Position numbers and translations under genes: made by a program. The notes below the pieces were generated by a model. The model had not been told where the DNA came from. It saw nothing but the letters and a program-made list of their open reading frames with translations, and made no database searches. A DNA stretch of 64,000 nt from an uncultured Erysipelotrichaceae bacterium (lineage in GTDB: Bacteria > Bacillota_I > Bacilli_A > Erysipelotrichales > Coprobacillaceae), in contig UPXV01000001.1 in NCBI GenBank assembly GCA_900538465.1, positions 124,001 through 188,000 of the forward strand, written 5' to 3'. Positions 1 through 8,296 of the stretch are shown piece by piece. Numbering within the stretch: the stretch's first letter is position 1; each line of letters begins with the position of its first letter.

Positions 1-396
1 TTAACTTGTGATTTTCAAAAATGTATATTACCAATATACGGCAAAGTTGAAAATATGATCAGTGAATATTGTCCAATTTCACAATATTATTTTGGTTACC
101 AAAAAAAGAATTGTCAATTGTGTCATCACCATCAATTTTCATTATTGGATCGGAAAAATGAAGTCTTTGATTTAATGATGGATGAAAAGTGTCGTATGCA
201 TTTATTAAATTGTCATCCTTTATTTATAGAACCATATCAAGAAGCTGTTGTTGCTGGATACTTTGTTCATTTTACGAACGAAGATAGAGAAATGACAAAA
301 TTCATTATGAATGATTTAAAAAATATTATTGAAAATCAAAAGAAGAGTTGTTTAAAAGAAAAAATATTGACAACTTCAGGATATTTTAGGACTTAA
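1..396 (+). CDS. U32 family peptidase, C-terminal part (5' end outside window)
   Basis: The reading frame is open from the first base of the window to the TAA at 394-396, so the gene starts upstream and only about 131 codons are seen. The conserved block MISEYCPI followed by a Cys-x-x-Cys (NCQLC) and a YSLxDRK-like stretch (FSLLDRKNEVF) is typical of the C-terminal half of collagenase-like U32 peptidases. Members act in peptide turnover or as tRNA/ubiquinone hydroxylation factors, and which subgroup this is cannot be decided from the fragment. A strong terminator follows at once. Family call fairly sure; exact role unknown. Confidence 0.75.
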   Translation, partial: LTCDFQKCILPIYGKVENMISEYCPISQYYFGYQKKNCQLCHHHQFSLLDRKNEVFDLMMDEKCRMHLLNCHPLFIEPYQEAVVAGYFVHFTNEDREMTKFIMNDLKNIIENQKKSCLKEKILTTSGYFRT

Positions 397-414
397 TGTC
401 GAAAAAGAGAAAAC

Positions 415-450
415 AAAATCTATTTATGTCTTTCATAAATGGATTTTTTT
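415..450 (+). terminator. Intrinsic terminator after U32 peptidase
   Basis: A 14-bp stem (415-428 with 434-447, one G-T wobble) with a 5-nt loop is followed by a run of T to 450. It lies 18 nt after the stop codon. Confidence 0.85.
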
Positions 451-458
451 ATAATTCT

Positions 459-490
459 AAATTGATATCAATTTCAAAAAATGCTATAAT
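459..490 (+). promoter_or_regulatory. XRE promoter with a 16-bp palindromic operator on the -35
   Basis: The -35 TTGATA (462-467) and -10 TATAAT (485-490) are 17 bp apart, close to the sigma-A consensus. The -35 box sits exactly inside a perfect 16-bp palindrome, AAATTGATATCAATTT (459-474). This placement would let a dimeric repressor block polymerase. The downstream XRE protein is the obvious candidate for autoregulation, which is inference. Confidence 0.75.
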
Positions 491-510
491 AAAAGCACGG
501 AGGTGACATT

Positions 511-852
511 ATGGCTATTGATATGGATTTAGCAAAAAGATTGAAAACTTATCGTAATTTTAAACATTTAACACAAAAAGAAGTTGCTGCTCACCTTAAT
601 GTTCCCCATTCAGCTATTTCAGATATTGAAAATGGTAAACGTGATGTAACAGTGGGAGAGCTTAAAATTTTATCTCATTTATATGGAAGAAGTGTTGAAG
701 AAATCATGAGTGGTAAGAAATATGATTATTACAACATTGCCAATATTGCTCGTTTGTTGACTGAACTTCCAGATGATGATTTAAAAGAAGTAATGTTTAT
801 TATTGAATACAAGCGTAAAAGATTAGAAGAAAAAAGCAAGACCAATTCATAG
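511..852 (+). CDS. XRE-family HTH transcriptional regulator
   Basis: A 113-residue DNA-binding protein. The N-terminal ~65 residues form a Cro/C1-type helix-turn-helix (LTQKEVAAHLNVPHSAISDIENGKR carries the signature 'LTQ.E.A..L.V....IS..E.G'). The C-terminal part is a short helical tail ending in a charged stretch. Start is ATG at 511 after GGAGGTG (499-505). It has its own consensus promoter overlapped by a palindrome (459-474), suggesting it represses itself. No ImmA-type protease partner or phage genes lie next to it, so its targets are unknown. Its last codons form half of a terminator shared with the convergent phosphoesterase gene. Confidence 0.85.
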   Translation: MAIDMDLAKRLKTYRNFKHLTQKEVAAHLNVPHSAISDIENGKRDVTVGELKILSHLYGRSVEEIMSGKKYDYYNIANIARLLTELPDDDLKEVMFIIEYKRKRLEEKSKTNS

Positions 853-875
853 TTAATGGGTCTTGTTTTCTTTTA
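828..875. terminator. Bidirectional terminator between convergent genes
   Basis: A 7-bp stem CAAGACC (837-843) / GGTCTTG (859-865) is preceded by an A-rich run (828-836) and followed by a T-rich run (866-875), so it can work on both strands. It overlaps the last codons of both flanking genes, whose stop codons directly abut (850-852 and 853-855). Confidence 0.7.
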
Positions 876-1404
876 AGATAACTTTAAATTCTTCTAATAA
901 GCCCAATCCTTCTTCAAGAATATAGTTTTGGACGGGTAAATGTGTTTCATGATGATAATAGGTCACTTTTATATTTTCTCCATCAATATCAACAATAGCA
1001 TAAGTCCCAAACCCATAACTTCCTCTGTTCATCATCAAACTTCCTGGATTTATAAAATGAATTCCTTCGTGAATTTGATGAGTTGGAACATGTGTATGGC
1101 CATGAAAACAAATCGAGCAATGGTTTTGTTGACATAATTGGATTAATTGATCATATCCATAATAAACATTATAATATTGTCCATGCGTTATACAAATATT
1201 TTTAAGAATTTCATAATGTGGGAAAGGGGCATCATCGTGGTTACCTTTAACAACAATGTCAAAGGGTTTTAATAAATCATCATCCACTGGTAGTGAAGAA
1301 TCACCACAATGAATCATATAATCAACCTGATCCTTATAAAGTTGTGTCACTTGGATTAAATAGTCATCAAAACGGTGACTATCGCTAACGACAAGAATTT
1401 TCAT
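853..1404 (-). CDS. YfcE/MJ0936-type metallophosphoesterase
   Basis: A 183-residue calcineurin-like phosphodiesterase. Metal-binding motifs are in the family order: DSH near residue 8, HCGDSS, GNHD near 55, then HG and GHTH. The length matches YfcE-type enzymes, which hydrolyse phosphodiesters in vitro; the natural substrate is not settled. It is monocistronic on the minus strand, inserted between plus-strand genes, and ends back to back with the XRE gene. Start is ATG at 1404 with a modest AGAGATG Shine-Dalgarno. Confidence 0.85.
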   Translation of the reverse strand: MKILVVSDSHRFDDYLIQVTQLYKDQVDYMIHCGDSSLPVDDDLLKPFDIVVKGNHDDAPFPHYEILKNICITHGQYYNVYYGYDQLIQLCQQNHCSICFHGHTHVPTHQIHEGIHFINPGSLMMNRGSYGFGTYAIVDIDGENIKVTYYHHETHLPVQNYILEEGLGLLEEFKVILKENKTH

Positions 1405-1515
1405 AATATCATCTCTTTTCCTATGTTTTATTGTAACACAAAAAAAATTTTTTTCATTTTTTTGTTGATGTATTCTTTATATTTTCTGAAATAGAAAAAA
1501 ATTGTCTCGTAAGTG

Positions 1516-1544
1516 TTTACAATTGTCCTAAAAGTTGGTAAAAT
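1516..1544 (+). promoter_or_regulatory. Promoter of PTS IIB gene
   Basis: TTTACA (1516-1521) and TAAAAT (1539-1544) are separated by exactly 17 bp. The palindrome ACAATTGT (1519-1526) overlaps the -35. No clear cre site was recognised. Confidence 0.6.
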
Positions 1545-1580
1545 AATGATAGTGAAATAACTAGAAAAGGAGTAATGAAT

Positions 1581-1898
1581 ATGAAAACTATTTTATTAGT
1601 ATGTTCTGCAGGAATGTCTACAAGTTTATTAGTAACTAAAATGGAAGGTGCAGCTAAAGATGCTGGTGTTGAATGCAAAATCTTTGCATTACCATTCTCT
1701 GATGCACCAAGAGTATTAGAAGAAGTTGATTGTATTTTACTTGGCCCTCAAGTAAGATTCCAAAAAGCTGCTATTGAAAAATTAGCTGCTGGAAGAAAAG
1801 CTGGTCCAATCCCTGTAGATGTTATCGATATGAGAGATTACGGAACTATGAATGGTAAAGCTGTATTCGATAGAGCAATGTCATTATTAGGTGAATAA
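1581..1898 (+). CDS. PTS lactose/cellobiose-family EIIB component (orphan)
   Basis: A cytoplasmic phosphotransfer protein of the cellobiose/chitobiose IIB family. The P-loop with the phosphorylated cysteine (VCSAGMSTS, Cys8 from the preferred start) is followed by the family hallmark LGPQVRF. An earlier ATG at 1575 is only 2 nt from AAAAGGAG, whereas ATG 1581 is 8 nt away, so 1581 is preferred (105 aa). The gene has its own promoter and a terminator directly after it, and no EIIA or EIIC lies nearby. It must work with subunits encoded elsewhere or have a regulatory role. Sugar specificity cannot be told. Confidence 0.9.
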   Translation: MKTILLVCSAGMSTSLLVTKMEGAAKDAGVECKIFALPFSDAPRVLEEVDCILLGPQVRFQKAAIEKLAAGRKAGPIPVDVIDMRDYGTMNGKAVFDRAMSLLGE

Positions 1899-1906
1899 TC
1901 GAATTC

Positions 1907-1936
1907 AAAAAGGAGCTTGTGCTCCTTTTTTCTTTC
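1907..1936 (+). terminator. Intrinsic terminator after PTS IIB
   Basis: A perfect 10-bp stem AAAAAGGAGC / GCTCCTTTTT (1907-1916, 1921-1930) with a TTGT loop and a T-rich tail. Confidence 0.9.
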
Positions 1937-1987
1937 TTTTTTATTATAGTTTTGCTATAATATTAAAAAATATTGGAGGAAAAAGAA

Positions 1988-2260
1988 ATGGAAAAAGCAA
2001 TTATTACAGTTGTTGGTAAGGATCAAGTTGGAATTATCGCAAAAGTTTGTGCATATTTAGCTGATGCGCATATTAATATTTTAGATATTTCACAAACAAT
2101 TCTACAAGGATACTTTAATATGATGATGATTGTTGATGCAACACAAGCACATGGTGAATTTGCTGAGTTAGCAGAACAATTAGAAAAATTAGGGGAAGAA
2201 ATTGGAGTCAATATCAAATTACAACATGAAGACATTTTTAATAAAATGCATAGAATCTAA
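1988..2260 (+). CDS. ACT-domain protein, UPF0237 family
   Basis: A 90-residue single ACT domain ([31 protein letters not shown]), a fold that commonly binds amino acids or other small ligands. A TTG at 1973 overlaps the Shine-Dalgarno itself (GGAGGA, 1975-1980), so ATG 1988, 7 nt after it, is taken as the start. A TATAAT at 1956-1961 just after the previous terminator is a likely -10. It lies 11 nt before the DUF711 gene. This ACT/DUF711 pairing is a conserved gene couple, so the ACT protein probably senses a ligand for its neighbour (inference). Confidence 0.85.
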   Translation: MEKAIITVVGKDQVGIIAKVCAYLADAHINILDISQTILQGYFNMMMIVDATQAHGEFAELAEQLEKLGEEIGVNIKLQHEDIFNKMHRI

Positions 2261-2271
2261 GGAGGATTGTT

Positions 2272-3636
2272 ATGATTAATCTATTTGAAGTTGCAGAAAC
2301 AAATAAAATGATTGAACAAGAGAACTTAGATGTTCGTACGATTACAATTGGAATCAGTTTATTGGATTGTATTGATGCAAATATTGATGTTCTTTGTGAA
2401 AATATTTATAAAAAAATAACAAATACTGCAAAAGATCTTGTGAAAACAGGGGAAATGATTGAAAAAAAATATGGAATTCCTATTGTCAATAAAAGAGTGT
2501 CTGTGACACCTATTGGTTTTGTAGGAGCAGCTGCTTGTCACACACCAATGGATTTTGTTAAAATTGCAAAAACATTAGATCGTTGTGCCCATGAAGTTGG
2601 TGTTAACTTTATTGGAGGATATAGCGCAATTGTGTCTAAAGGAATGACAAATGCAGAAAAATTATTGATTGAATCTATTCCTCAAGCAATGAAGGAAACA
2701 GAACGTGTTTGTAGTTCTGTAAATGTTGGTTCGACAAAAACAGGAATTAACATGGATGCAGTGAAATTAGTAGGTGAAATTATTAAAGATACTGCTGATT
2801 TAACAAAAGAAAATGATTCTATTGGATGTGCTAAATTGGTTGTTTTATGTAATGCACCTGATGATAATCCTTTTATGGCTGGAGCATTCCATGGTGTCAG
2901 TGAAGCTGATGCGATTATTAATGTTGGTGTCAGTGGACCTGGTGTCGTCAGAAATGCTATTAAAACAGCAAAAGGGAAAGATTTTGGAGAATTATGCGAA
3001 ATCGTTAAGAAAACAGCTTTTAAAATTACACGTGTTGGTCAATTGGTAGCAAGAGAAGCTTCGGCTGCTTTGAATATTCCTTTTGGAATTATTGACTTAT
3101 CATTAGCTCCAACTCCTGCAGTTGGTGATAGTATTGCAGATTGTTTACAAGAAATGGGATTAGAAAGAGTTGGGGCTCCTGGAACAACTGCGGCTTTGGC
3201 TATTTTAAATGATCAAGTAAAAAAAGGTGGAGTTATGGCTTCATCATATGTTGGGGGATTATCTGGTGCGTTTATTCCAGTAAGTGAAGATCAAGGTATG
3301 ATTGATGCTGTTGAAGCCGGAGCTTTAACATTAGAAAAATTAGAAGCAATGACTTGCGTTTGTTCAGTTGGACTTGATATGATAGCTATTCCTGGAAAAA
3401 CCTCTGCAAAGACAATTTCTGGTATTATTGCTGATGAAATGGCTATTGGAATGATTAATCAAAAAACAACAGCAGTGAGAATTATCCCAGTTATCGGTAA
3501 AGATGTAGGAGAAACTGTGGAATTTGGTGGATTATTGGGATATGCACCTATTATGCCAGTTAATGAGTTCTCATGTGATGAATTTATTGATCGTGGTGGA
3601 AGAATTCCTGCACCAATTCATAGTTTTAAAAACTAA
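2272..3636 (+). CDS. DUF711 / UPF0210 (PFL-like) family protein
   Basis: A 454-residue member of UPF0210, usually near 450 residues. The start region ([23 protein letters not shown]) and the [19 protein letters not shown] and [12 protein letters not shown] blocks are recognisable family segments. The biochemical role is not established; the fold resembles pyruvate formate-lyase-like barrels but no glycyl-radical motif is seen. ATG 2272 follows AAGGAGG. It is co-transcribed with the ACT protein and closed by a terminator at 3635-3661. Confidence 0.85.
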   Translation: MINLFEVAETNKMIEQENLDVRTITIGISLLDCIDANIDVLCENIYKKITNTAKDLVKTGEMIEKKYGIPIVNKRVSVTPIGFVGAAACHTPMDFVKIAKTLDRCAHEVGVNFIGGYSAIVSKGMTNAEKLLIESIPQAMKETERVCSSVNVGSTKTGINMDAVKLVGEIIKDTADLTKENDSIGCAKLVVLCNAPDDNPFMAGAFHGVSEADAIINVGVSGPGVVRNAIKTAKGKDFGELCEIVKKTAFKITRVGQLVAREASAALNIPFGIIDLSLAPTPAVGDSIADCLQEMGLERVGAPGTTAALAILNDQVKKGGVMASSYVGGLSGAFIPVSEDQGMIDAVEAGALTLEKLEAMTCVCSVGLDMIAIPGKTSAKTISGIIADEMAIGMINQKTTAVRIIPVIGKDVGETVEFGGLLGYAPIMPVNEFSCDEFIDRGGRIPAPIHSFKN

Positions 3637-3661
3637 AAGACGATTTTTATCGTCTTTTTTT
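3635..3661 (+). terminator. Intrinsic terminator after DUF711 gene
   Basis: A 10-bp stem AAAAGACGAT / ATCGTCTTTT (3635-3644, 3649-3658) with a TTTT loop and T tail. It begins inside the stop codon region. Confidence 0.9.
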
Positions 3662-3680
3662 CAAGAAAGGAATGATTAAT

Positions 3681-4907
3681 ATGGATTTAAATCAACTTAT
3701 TGTTTATCATCATTTATCAGTTGACCCTCAAGTCATCAAAGTTCTTCTGTATTGTGTTGAAAAAAACACAATGGATGAAAATGAATGGATGGCTATATTG
3801 CTTGATTTAGCAGAAAAATATGACTTACATGGTCATCTTTTTCAAGGGCTTTTGACTTATTTACTGGCTCATCATGAAAATGCTTTTACTTTATCTTTAG
3901 AAAGAAAACAACCTATTCAAGATTCGTTAAAAAAGGTTGTGATGAAAGATTTAGAATTTATATTTCAACTTTATCATTATGATTTTATAAATTTGAATCC
4001 TTTATATAAAGACTTGTTTTTTGATTTTCCTCACAGTAAGCCAGTCATGAATCAAGAAATATTTGATCTTTTAACACAATTACAACTTCAACTTTCTTTA
4101 TGCACATCAGTGGAAGAATTCTATACAATCCTGTATAATCATTACGAACACTATGGAGTCGGTCAATATGGCTTAAATAAAGCGTTTCGTTTTCAAAATA
4201 ATCAGATTATACCAATTGAACACATTGGGAATAATACATTAGATCAATTGATTGGTTATAACAGTCAAAAAGAACGCTTAAAAGCCAATACAGAAGCTTT
4301 TTTACAAGGTAAGAAGGCTAATAATGTTTTGCTTTATGGTGATAGTGGAACAGGGAAATCAAGTAGTATCAAAGCTCTTTTAAATGAATATTATAAAGAT
4401 GGGTTAAGAATGGTGGAAGTTTATAAACATCAATTTATAGATTTACCACGTATTATTAATGAATTACAAAATCGTCGTTATAAATTTATTATTTTTATGG
4501 ATGATTTATCTTTTGAAGAATTTGAAGTTGAATATAAATATTTAAAAGCAGTTATTGAAGGGGGACTCGAAAAGAAACCCGATAACATTTTGATTTATGC
4601 AACAAGCAATCGTAGACATTTGATTAAAGAAACATGGAATGATAGAAATCATGACCAGGAAATCAATAATAACGATGCTAAGCAAGAAAAATTGTCACTT
4701 GTTTCACGATTTGGCGTACAAATCATGTATATTCATCCTGATAAACAACATTATTTAGATATTGTTGATGGTCTAGCAGAAACATATCATATTGATATGC
4801 AAAGAGAAGAATTACATGATTTAGCATTACAATGGGAAATTAGAAATGGAGGTTTTTCTGGGCGTACGGCTAAACAATTCATACATATGCTGCTTGGAAA
4901 GAGATAA
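3681..4907 (+). CDS. DUF815 family AAA+-like ATPase
   Basis: A 408-residue P-loop ATPase. The N-terminal ~190 residues are poorly conserved and helical. The ATPase core has Walker A YGDSGTGKSS near residues 220-228 and Walker B FIIFMDDLSFE near 275, followed by a sensor-like IYATSNRRHL. This pattern is that of DUF815 proteins, of unknown function. ATG 3672 lies on the Shine-Dalgarno AAAGGA, so ATG 3681, 9 nt downstream, is preferred. It overlaps the next gene by one base (TAATG), implying translational coupling. Confidence 0.85.
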   Translation: MDLNQLIVYHHLSVDPQVIKVLLYCVEKNTMDENEWMAILLDLAEKYDLHGHLFQGLLTYLLAHHENAFTLSLERKQPIQDSLKKVVMKDLEFIFQLYHYDFINLNPLYKDLFFDFPHSKPVMNQEIFDLLTQLQLQLSLCTSVEEFYTILYNHYEHYGVGQYGLNKAFRFQNNQIIPIEHIGNNTLDQLIGYNSQKERLKANTEAFLQGKKANNVLLYGDSGTGKSSSIKALLNEYYKDGLRMVEVYKHQFIDLPRIINELQNRRYKFIIFMDDLSFEEFEVEYKYLKAVIEGGLEKKPDNILIYATSNRRHLIKETWNDRNHDQEINNNDAKQEKLSLVSRFGVQIMYIHPDKQHYLDIVDGLAETYHIDMQREELHDLALQWEIRNGGFSGRTAKQFIHMLLGKR

Positions 4908-6610
4908 TGAAAGAGTTAAAATTAGAGGATTATTCAATTATTGCACCATATTTAGATATGGCAAATTATGAAGGTTATAATTCTAATTTTGTAACCATGA
5001 TGATGTGGAACCATGAATACCATATTCAATATGAAATTCATGAAAACTATTTAATTATGTTACATAATTATAAAGGTATTCAATTTTGGGCTATGCCTTT
5101 TACTACACCAGAACACTATCAAGAAGCCATTGATTATATGATTGAATATAGTCATAAAAATCATTTTGATTTTATTATTGATTGTGCTATTGAAGATTTT
5201 GTAGAAGCTATTCGACCTTTTTATCATGATCGTTTATTATTTGAAAGGACACCTTATAATGATGATTATGTTTATGATCGACAAATGTTACAAACTTTGT
5301 CTGGAAAAAAGATGCAGAAAAGACGAAATCATTATAATGCTTTTGTTAAAGAACATCCTCAATATGTTTATAGAGATTTAGATATTACAAATGATTTTGA
5401 AACAATTCTTTCTTGTTTAAATCGATGGGAATTTGAAAAAGATGATATGAGTGAATCTATGACAAGTGAAGTCCGTGGAATTATGTATTTGTTGTCATCA
5501 AAGCATTTATTGGATTTTGAGGTAGGGGGTATTTTTATTGATGGACAAATGGAAGCCTTTATTATTGCCTCAAAGTTAAAACATTCTACAATTCAAATTC
5601 ATGTTGAAAAAGCGAATAAAGAGATTAGAGGATTATATCCGGCTATTTTAAAAGAAATGCTTGAACATCATTTTCCTGATGAAAAATATGTGAATAGAGA
5701 AGAGGATATGGGGTTAGAAAATCTAAGAAAATCTAAACAATCCTTACATCCATTGAAAATGATTCATAAATATCGTATTACACTCAAGGATTTTCAAATA
5801 ACAACAGCAACCGATGATGACAAACAAGAAATCATACAATTGTGGCAAGATTCTTTTGAAGATGAAACTGATATATCAACACAGTATTATTTTGATAACC
5901 TTTATCGTAAAGAAAATACATACATTTTAAAAAATCATCAACAGATGATATCAGTATTACAAATTCATCCTATGATGATTCAACAAGACAATCAAAAAGA
6001 AGAGTGCTATTTTATATTAGGCGTTTGTACAAAAGATGATTTTCAAGGACAAGGTTGTATGAGATTCCTTTTAGAAGATGTTTTAAATCGCTATAAGGAT
6101 AAAAAAATCTATTTACAAGCCTATGTTCCAGATATTTATCGTCCATTCGGTTTTCATGCCTCTCATTTTCATCAGATAATCACTGTAGATAAATCAAAAC
6201 TACTTGATAGTTCATTAATACCTTCTCATAATAAAGACATTCTAAAGGCTTATTATGAACGTTATACACAATCATTTGATGAGTATTGTCTTAGAGACGA
6301 ACAATATTGGCAAGATTTGATTTATAGATGCCAAATTTTTAATAATCAAATTTTGATTTTTGAAGATAAAGGATATCTCATTTATCAAGAAAATGATAAA
6401 GAAATATATATTGGAGAATTTATTTATTTGTCAAAAGATTCAATTATTGATATGTTATCTTATTTTAAAAATTCATCAAAGATTTTAAAAGTAGAAGGGG
6501 ATTTGACGATTTCTGTTCCTGGAGAAAGTGAAAAAGTTATAACAATGATGTCAAATCAAGTCGATCACGATCTTATAGATAATCATAAATATATTAATGA
6601 AACATATTAA
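4907..6610 (+). CDS. DUF2156 (aminoacyl-lipid synthase-like) + GNAT acetyltransferase fusion
   Basis: A 567-residue two-domain protein. Residues ~1-290 match the DUF2156 pattern, related to the C-terminal catalytic domain of phosphatidylglycerol lysyltransferases (SNFVTMMMWN, KKMQKRRNHYNAF, EDMGLENLRKSKQSLHP), without any MprF membrane part. Residues ~295-440 form a GNAT domain with an acetyl-CoA loop (FILGVCTKDDFQGQGCMRFLL) and YRPFGF; the last ~120 residues are unassigned. DUF2156 itself is a double-GNAT fold. It is coupled to the DUF815 ATPase by a 1-nt overlap. Substrate unknown. Confidence 0.75.
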   Translation: MKELKLEDYSIIAPYLDMANYEGYNSNFVTMMMWNHEYHIQYEIHENYLIMLHNYKGIQFWAMPFTTPEHYQEAIDYMIEYSHKNHFDFIIDCAIEDFVEAIRPFYHDRLLFERTPYNDDYVYDRQMLQTLSGKKMQKRRNHYNAFVKEHPQYVYRDLDITNDFETILSCLNRWEFEKDDMSESMTSEVRGIMYLLSSKHLLDFEVGGIFIDGQMEAFIIASKLKHSTIQIHVEKANKEIRGLYPAILKEMLEHHFPDEKYVNREEDMGLENLRKSKQSLHPLKMIHKYRITLKDFQITTATDDDKQEIIQLWQDSFEDETDISTQYYFDNLYRKENTYILKNHQQMISVLQIHPMMIQQDNQKEECYFILGVCTKDDFQGQGCMRFLLEDVLNRYKDKKIYLQAYVPDIYRPFGFHASHFHQIITVDKSKLLDSSLIPSHNKDILKAYYERYTQSFDEYCLRDEQYWQDLIYRCQIFNNQILIFEDKGYLIYQENDKEIYIGEFIYLSKDSIIDMLSYFKNSSKILKVEGDLTISVPGESEKVITMMSNQVDHDLIDNHKYINETY

Positions 6611-6632
6611 AATCAGAGCAATCTGATTTTTT
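6609..6632 (+). terminator. Intrinsic terminator after DUF2156-GNAT gene
   Basis: A 9-bp stem AAAATCAGA / TCTGATTTT (6609-6617, 6622-6630) with a GCAA tetraloop. The left arm uses the last bases of the stop codon; a T-rich tail follows. Confidence 0.85.
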
Positions 6633-6633
6633 C

Positions 6634-6773
6634 TTTATAGTAGCTTTGATTTGTGATAGAATAAAAAGAAGAGGGAGTTGAGTATAAAGGATGAACAGAC
6701 CTATTTGATACAAAATAACAAATGAATATAAAACAATATTCTATTTTTTTATTTAATCAATAGGGAGGTTTTT
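6634..6773 (+). promoter_or_regulatory. Promoter and ~110-nt leader of the MFS gene
   Basis: A possible sigma-A promoter is TTTATA (6634-6639), 17 bp, TAGAAT (6657-6662). The resulting leader carries a second Shine-Dalgarno-like GAGGGAG (6671-6677) followed by very short reading frames (TTG at 6678, 15 codons; ATG at 6691, 5 codons). A leader peptide controlling an efflux gene is conceivable, but there is no clear terminator/antiterminator pair. Confidence 0.35.
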
Positions 6774-7919
6774 ATGTACTCAAAAAATGTAAAGATTATG
6801 TTTGCTATGTCGTTTTTTCAAGGCATGGTATTTTATGGTCCCATTGCCACTTTGTATCGGCAAAGGGTTGGTGTATCAGTTTTTGAAATAACTTTGATTG
6901 AAAGTTTATCTTTGATTTTTGCAATATTATTAGAAATTCCATGGGGAATGATTGCTGATAAAATTGGCTATAAAAAATCTATGATCATCTGTTCATTGCT
7001 TTATTTTATAAGTAAAATAATATTCTATAACGCTGATAGTTTTATAACTTTTTTAATTGAAAGATTAATATTAAGCATAGTTATTGCTGGTTTATCAGGA
7101 TTGGACTCAAGCATTATATATTTATCTGCAAATGGTCAATCACAAAAAATATTTTCAATTTATAATAATTTAGGGACAATAGGATTAATTTTTGCAGCTG
7201 GAATTTATTCTTTCTTTATCAGTGATCATTATCGTTTTGCAGCATTTTTAACTATGATTTGTTACGGAATAGCATTCTTTTTGTCTTTAGGATTAGAGGA
7301 AGTCAAATCACAAAAAGAAAAGAATTATCAGAGTTCTTTAAAAGATTACCGAGAATGTTTTCAAGAATTTTTAAAACATAAATCATTTCTTTTGTTTTTA
7401 ATAGCGATTGCTATTTTTAATGAAACTCATCAAACAATCACAACTTTTTTAAATCAGTTGCAATTTTTATCTGGTGGTTTAAACAATCAACATATCGGAT
7501 ACATTTATATCATAACAACGGTTTGTGGTTTACTAGGCATTTTTTCTACATCCTTAACAAAAAGACTAGGGGAGACAAAGTTTATTTTGACATCATTGAT
7601 AATTATGTTTTTTTCTTGTCTGTGCTTAATGATAACATATCAACCATTGGTATCTGTTTTTTCAATAATAAGTATGCGTATTGTATTTAGTTTGTTACAA
7701 CCTTTACAAATGAAAATTCAAAATCAACATATTATTTCTCATAATCGTGCAACACTTTTAAGTTTCAATGCAGTCATCATGGATAGTATTGCAATTGTAA
7801 CAAATCTTATTTTAGGAAAACTAGCAGATATTCATTTAACTTATGCAATGATGTTTGCTGTTATCTTGAGTTTTATTTCTATAATCCTTTACTCGTTGTG
7901 GCTAAAAGTAGAAAGATAA
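6774..7919 (+). CDS. MFS transporter
   Basis: A 381-residue membrane protein with about 12 hydrophobic segments. An MFS signature loop lies between the second and third segments (GMIADKIGYKKSMII, the DRxGR-like motif A in variant form). The length is slightly under the 400 typical for drug/H+ antiporters. Start is ATG 6774 after AGGGAGG. It is a single gene between a long leader and a shared terminator, so the substrate cannot be inferred from neighbours. Confidence 0.85.
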   Translation: MYSKNVKIMFAMSFFQGMVFYGPIATLYRQRVGVSVFEITLIESLSLIFAILLEIPWGMIADKIGYKKSMIICSLLYFISKIIFYNADSFITFLIERLILSIVIAGLSGLDSSIIYLSANGQSQKIFSIYNNLGTIGLIFAAGIYSFFISDHYRFAAFLTMICYGIAFFLSLGLEEVKSQKEKNYQSSLKDYRECFQEFLKHKSFLLFLIAIAIFNETHQTITTFLNQLQFLSGGLNNQHIGYIYIITTVCGLLGIFSTSLTKRLGETKFILTSLIIMFFSCLCLMITYQPLVSVFSIISMRIVFSLLQPLQMKIQNQHIISHNRATLLSFNAVIMDSIAIVTNLILGKLADIHLTYAMMFAVILSFISIILYSLWLKVER

Positions 7920-7920
7920 T

Positions 7921-7957
7921 AAAAAGGGGTTATCAATGGAAAGAGACCCCTTTATTG
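7921..7957. terminator. Terminator between convergent MFS and membrane-protein genes
   Basis: An 8-bp stem AAAGGGGT / ACCCCTTT (7923-7930, 7946-7953) with a 15-nt loop. A T-rich stretch follows on the plus strand and five A precede it, so it can act in both directions. The tails are modest. Confidence 0.6.
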
Positions 7958-8008
7958 TATTTATGAAGATTATATATACAACTTCGCATAATATACGTTA
8001 TGTGAATT

Positions 8009-8284
8009 TTAGATAAGGTAAGAACCGACTGTTATCGTCACTAAAAGCATTAATCCTACAGTTAAGACCATAATATACTTATAGATTGCTAATGAATCCT
8101 TTTGATGATTGCGATAAACAGCTAGAAATGCAGAAACATATAATAGCATCGCAAATACATAATTAGCAATCATAGGAAATAGATTATCTTTGAATGATGC
8201 TCCAAAAATAAATAAAAGACTTCCTATCAATAATGCTGCAAGTGACATAATAATGATTTGTCTTGGTTTATTATTTTCATTCAT
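8009..8284 (-). CDS. Small three-helix membrane protein, unknown function
   Basis: A 91-residue protein with three clear hydrophobic segments (about residues 9-28, 37-58 and 69-90) and a polar N-terminus. I do not recognise the family. ATG 8284 follows AAGGAG at 9 nt. It lies 12 nt after the deoB stop, so it is likely the last gene of the spoIIM/xerD/deoB cluster. Confidence 0.7.
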   Translation of the reverse strand: MNENNKPRQIIIMSLAALLIGSLLFIFGASFKDNLFPMIANYVFAMLLYVSAFLAVYRNHQKDSLAIYKYIMVLTVGLMLLVTITVGSYLI

Positions 8285-8296
8285 TGTATAAACTCC

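Noticed and set aside
1516..1544. cre (CcpA) site at the PTS IIB promoter
   Set aside because: The sequence near the -35 lacks the CG centre and flanking pattern of a cre; only a short ACAATTGT palindrome is present.
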